Shown: positions 23,168 through 23,350 of the stretch, piece by piece
Position numbering within the stretch: position 1 is the stretch's first letter
How the letters are laid out: each line of letters starts with the position of its first letter
Assembly (NCBI GenBank): GCA_050732935.1
Contig: JBOHRW010000003.1
Location: 1-23,350 of the forward strand
Direction: 5' to 3'
Origin: DASRVA01 sp050732935
GTDB lineage: Bacteria > Gemmatimonadota > Gemmatimonadetes > JACCXV01 > JAHWKZ01
Length of the DNA stretch: 23,350 nucleotides
Made by a program: the position numbers and the translations under genes
Notes under the pieces: model-generated
Databases searched by the model: none
What the model was told of the DNA's origin: nothing
What the model saw: the letters and a program-made list of their open reading frames with translations, nothing else

Positions 23168-23346
23168 AGGGGATGACGGGCCCTGTCGGCTACTGGCAGG
23201 TCCACGACCTCGAGAGAAGCGTGAAGGCGCTCCTCGACGCCGGCGCGGAAGCCCAGCATGAGGTCAAGGATGTCGGTGGGGGCAAGCTGATCGCATCCGT
23301 GAGGGACGCAGACGGCAACGTCATCGGCCTCATCCAGTCGGCCTGA
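23058..23346 (+). pseudogene. VOC/glyoxalase-family gene with internal deletion (copy B)
   Basis: From ATG at 23058 (GAGGAG nine bases upstream) the frame reads MTEGIKAIIYPIKDLAKAKA, then LYSGLLGMKPSMDEA, and then loses homology. From about 23163 the +1 frame reads HSKGMTGPVGYWQVHDLERS, VKALLDAGAEAQHEVKDVGG, GKLIASVRDADGNVIGLIQS and a TGA at 23344-23346. Compared with copy A, which keeps YYVGFKVDGQDVGLV at this place, about 60 bases are missing and the two halves are out of frame. Without the second strand set of domain one the fold should fail. The gene ends four bases before the window end. Confidence 0.85.
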
Positions 23347-23350
23347 GAAC

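Noticed and set aside
1..23350. CRISPR arrays, insertion sequences, prophage, toxin-antitoxin or defence genes
   Set aside because: No regularly spaced repeats, transposase or integrase motifs, or defence-family domains were seen on either strand.

Overview
The window is high-GC bacterial DNA with mostly tightly packed genes. The mix (an ECF42-type sigma factor with a YCII/DGPF partner, small VOC/DHFR/GFA/DUF1801/SRPBCC proteins, a DUF305-LVIVD lipoprotein pair, an octaheme cytochrome and a 2-oxoacid:ferredoxin oxidoreductase beta subunit) suggests a soil or sediment bacterium, for example Gemmatimonadota or Acidobacteriota. That placement is inference from gene content only; there is no rRNA or tRNA gene here.

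Layout. 1-900: a DHFR-family gene (+) converging on a truncated VOC/glyoxalase gene (-). 0.9-2.25 kb: a methyltransferase and a CPBP-family membrane protease (-). 2.3-4.3 kb: a lipoprotein octaheme cytochrome c with HEAT/TPR-like C-terminus (+). From 4.34 to 21.1 kb everything is on the minus strand. In transcription order from the right this block holds: a secreted DUF1579-like protein, DUF1801 and an SRPBCC fragment; DUF305 and LVIVD lipoproteins; an FAD monooxygenase, alpha/beta hydrolase, methyltransferase and peptidase-remnant operon; a YCII, ECF42 sigma, AAC(6')-type acetyltransferase, RDD, DUF3224 and membrane-protein operon; then dodecin, trpS, a VOC protein, DUF2269, GFA, a second VOC protein and an orphan korB. 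21.2-23.35 kb (+): a MocR-type regulator, a trmO gene lacking its middle, and a second damaged VOC/glyoxalase gene.

The most striking regulatory signals are group-specific ECF promoters. YCII, the first gene of the sigma operon, has TGTCGA-N17-CGTT, the form reported for ECF42 sigmas, which implies autoregulation. The two VOC/glyoxalase copies at opposite ends of the window each carry TGTCACA-N16-CGTC, the form reported for ECF41 sigmas. Those copies sit in an inverted duplication of roughly 0.25-0.28 kb that includes the promoter, upstream DNA, the last codons of trmO and the start of the VOC gene.

The second theme is damage. Three genes carry apparent single-base indels within about 4.6 kb (sigma factor, peptidase remnant, FAD monooxygenase). 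Five loci lack an internal or terminal segment (both VOC copies, trmO, SRPBCC, peptidase). The indels may be sequencing errors. The segment losses are either real decay or assembly joins. I saw no CRISPR array, insertion sequence, phage gene, known defence system or biosynthetic megasynthase. The nearest thing to an undescribed unit is the ECF42-controlled operon carrying an AAC(6')-like acetyltransferase and three membrane or exported proteins.
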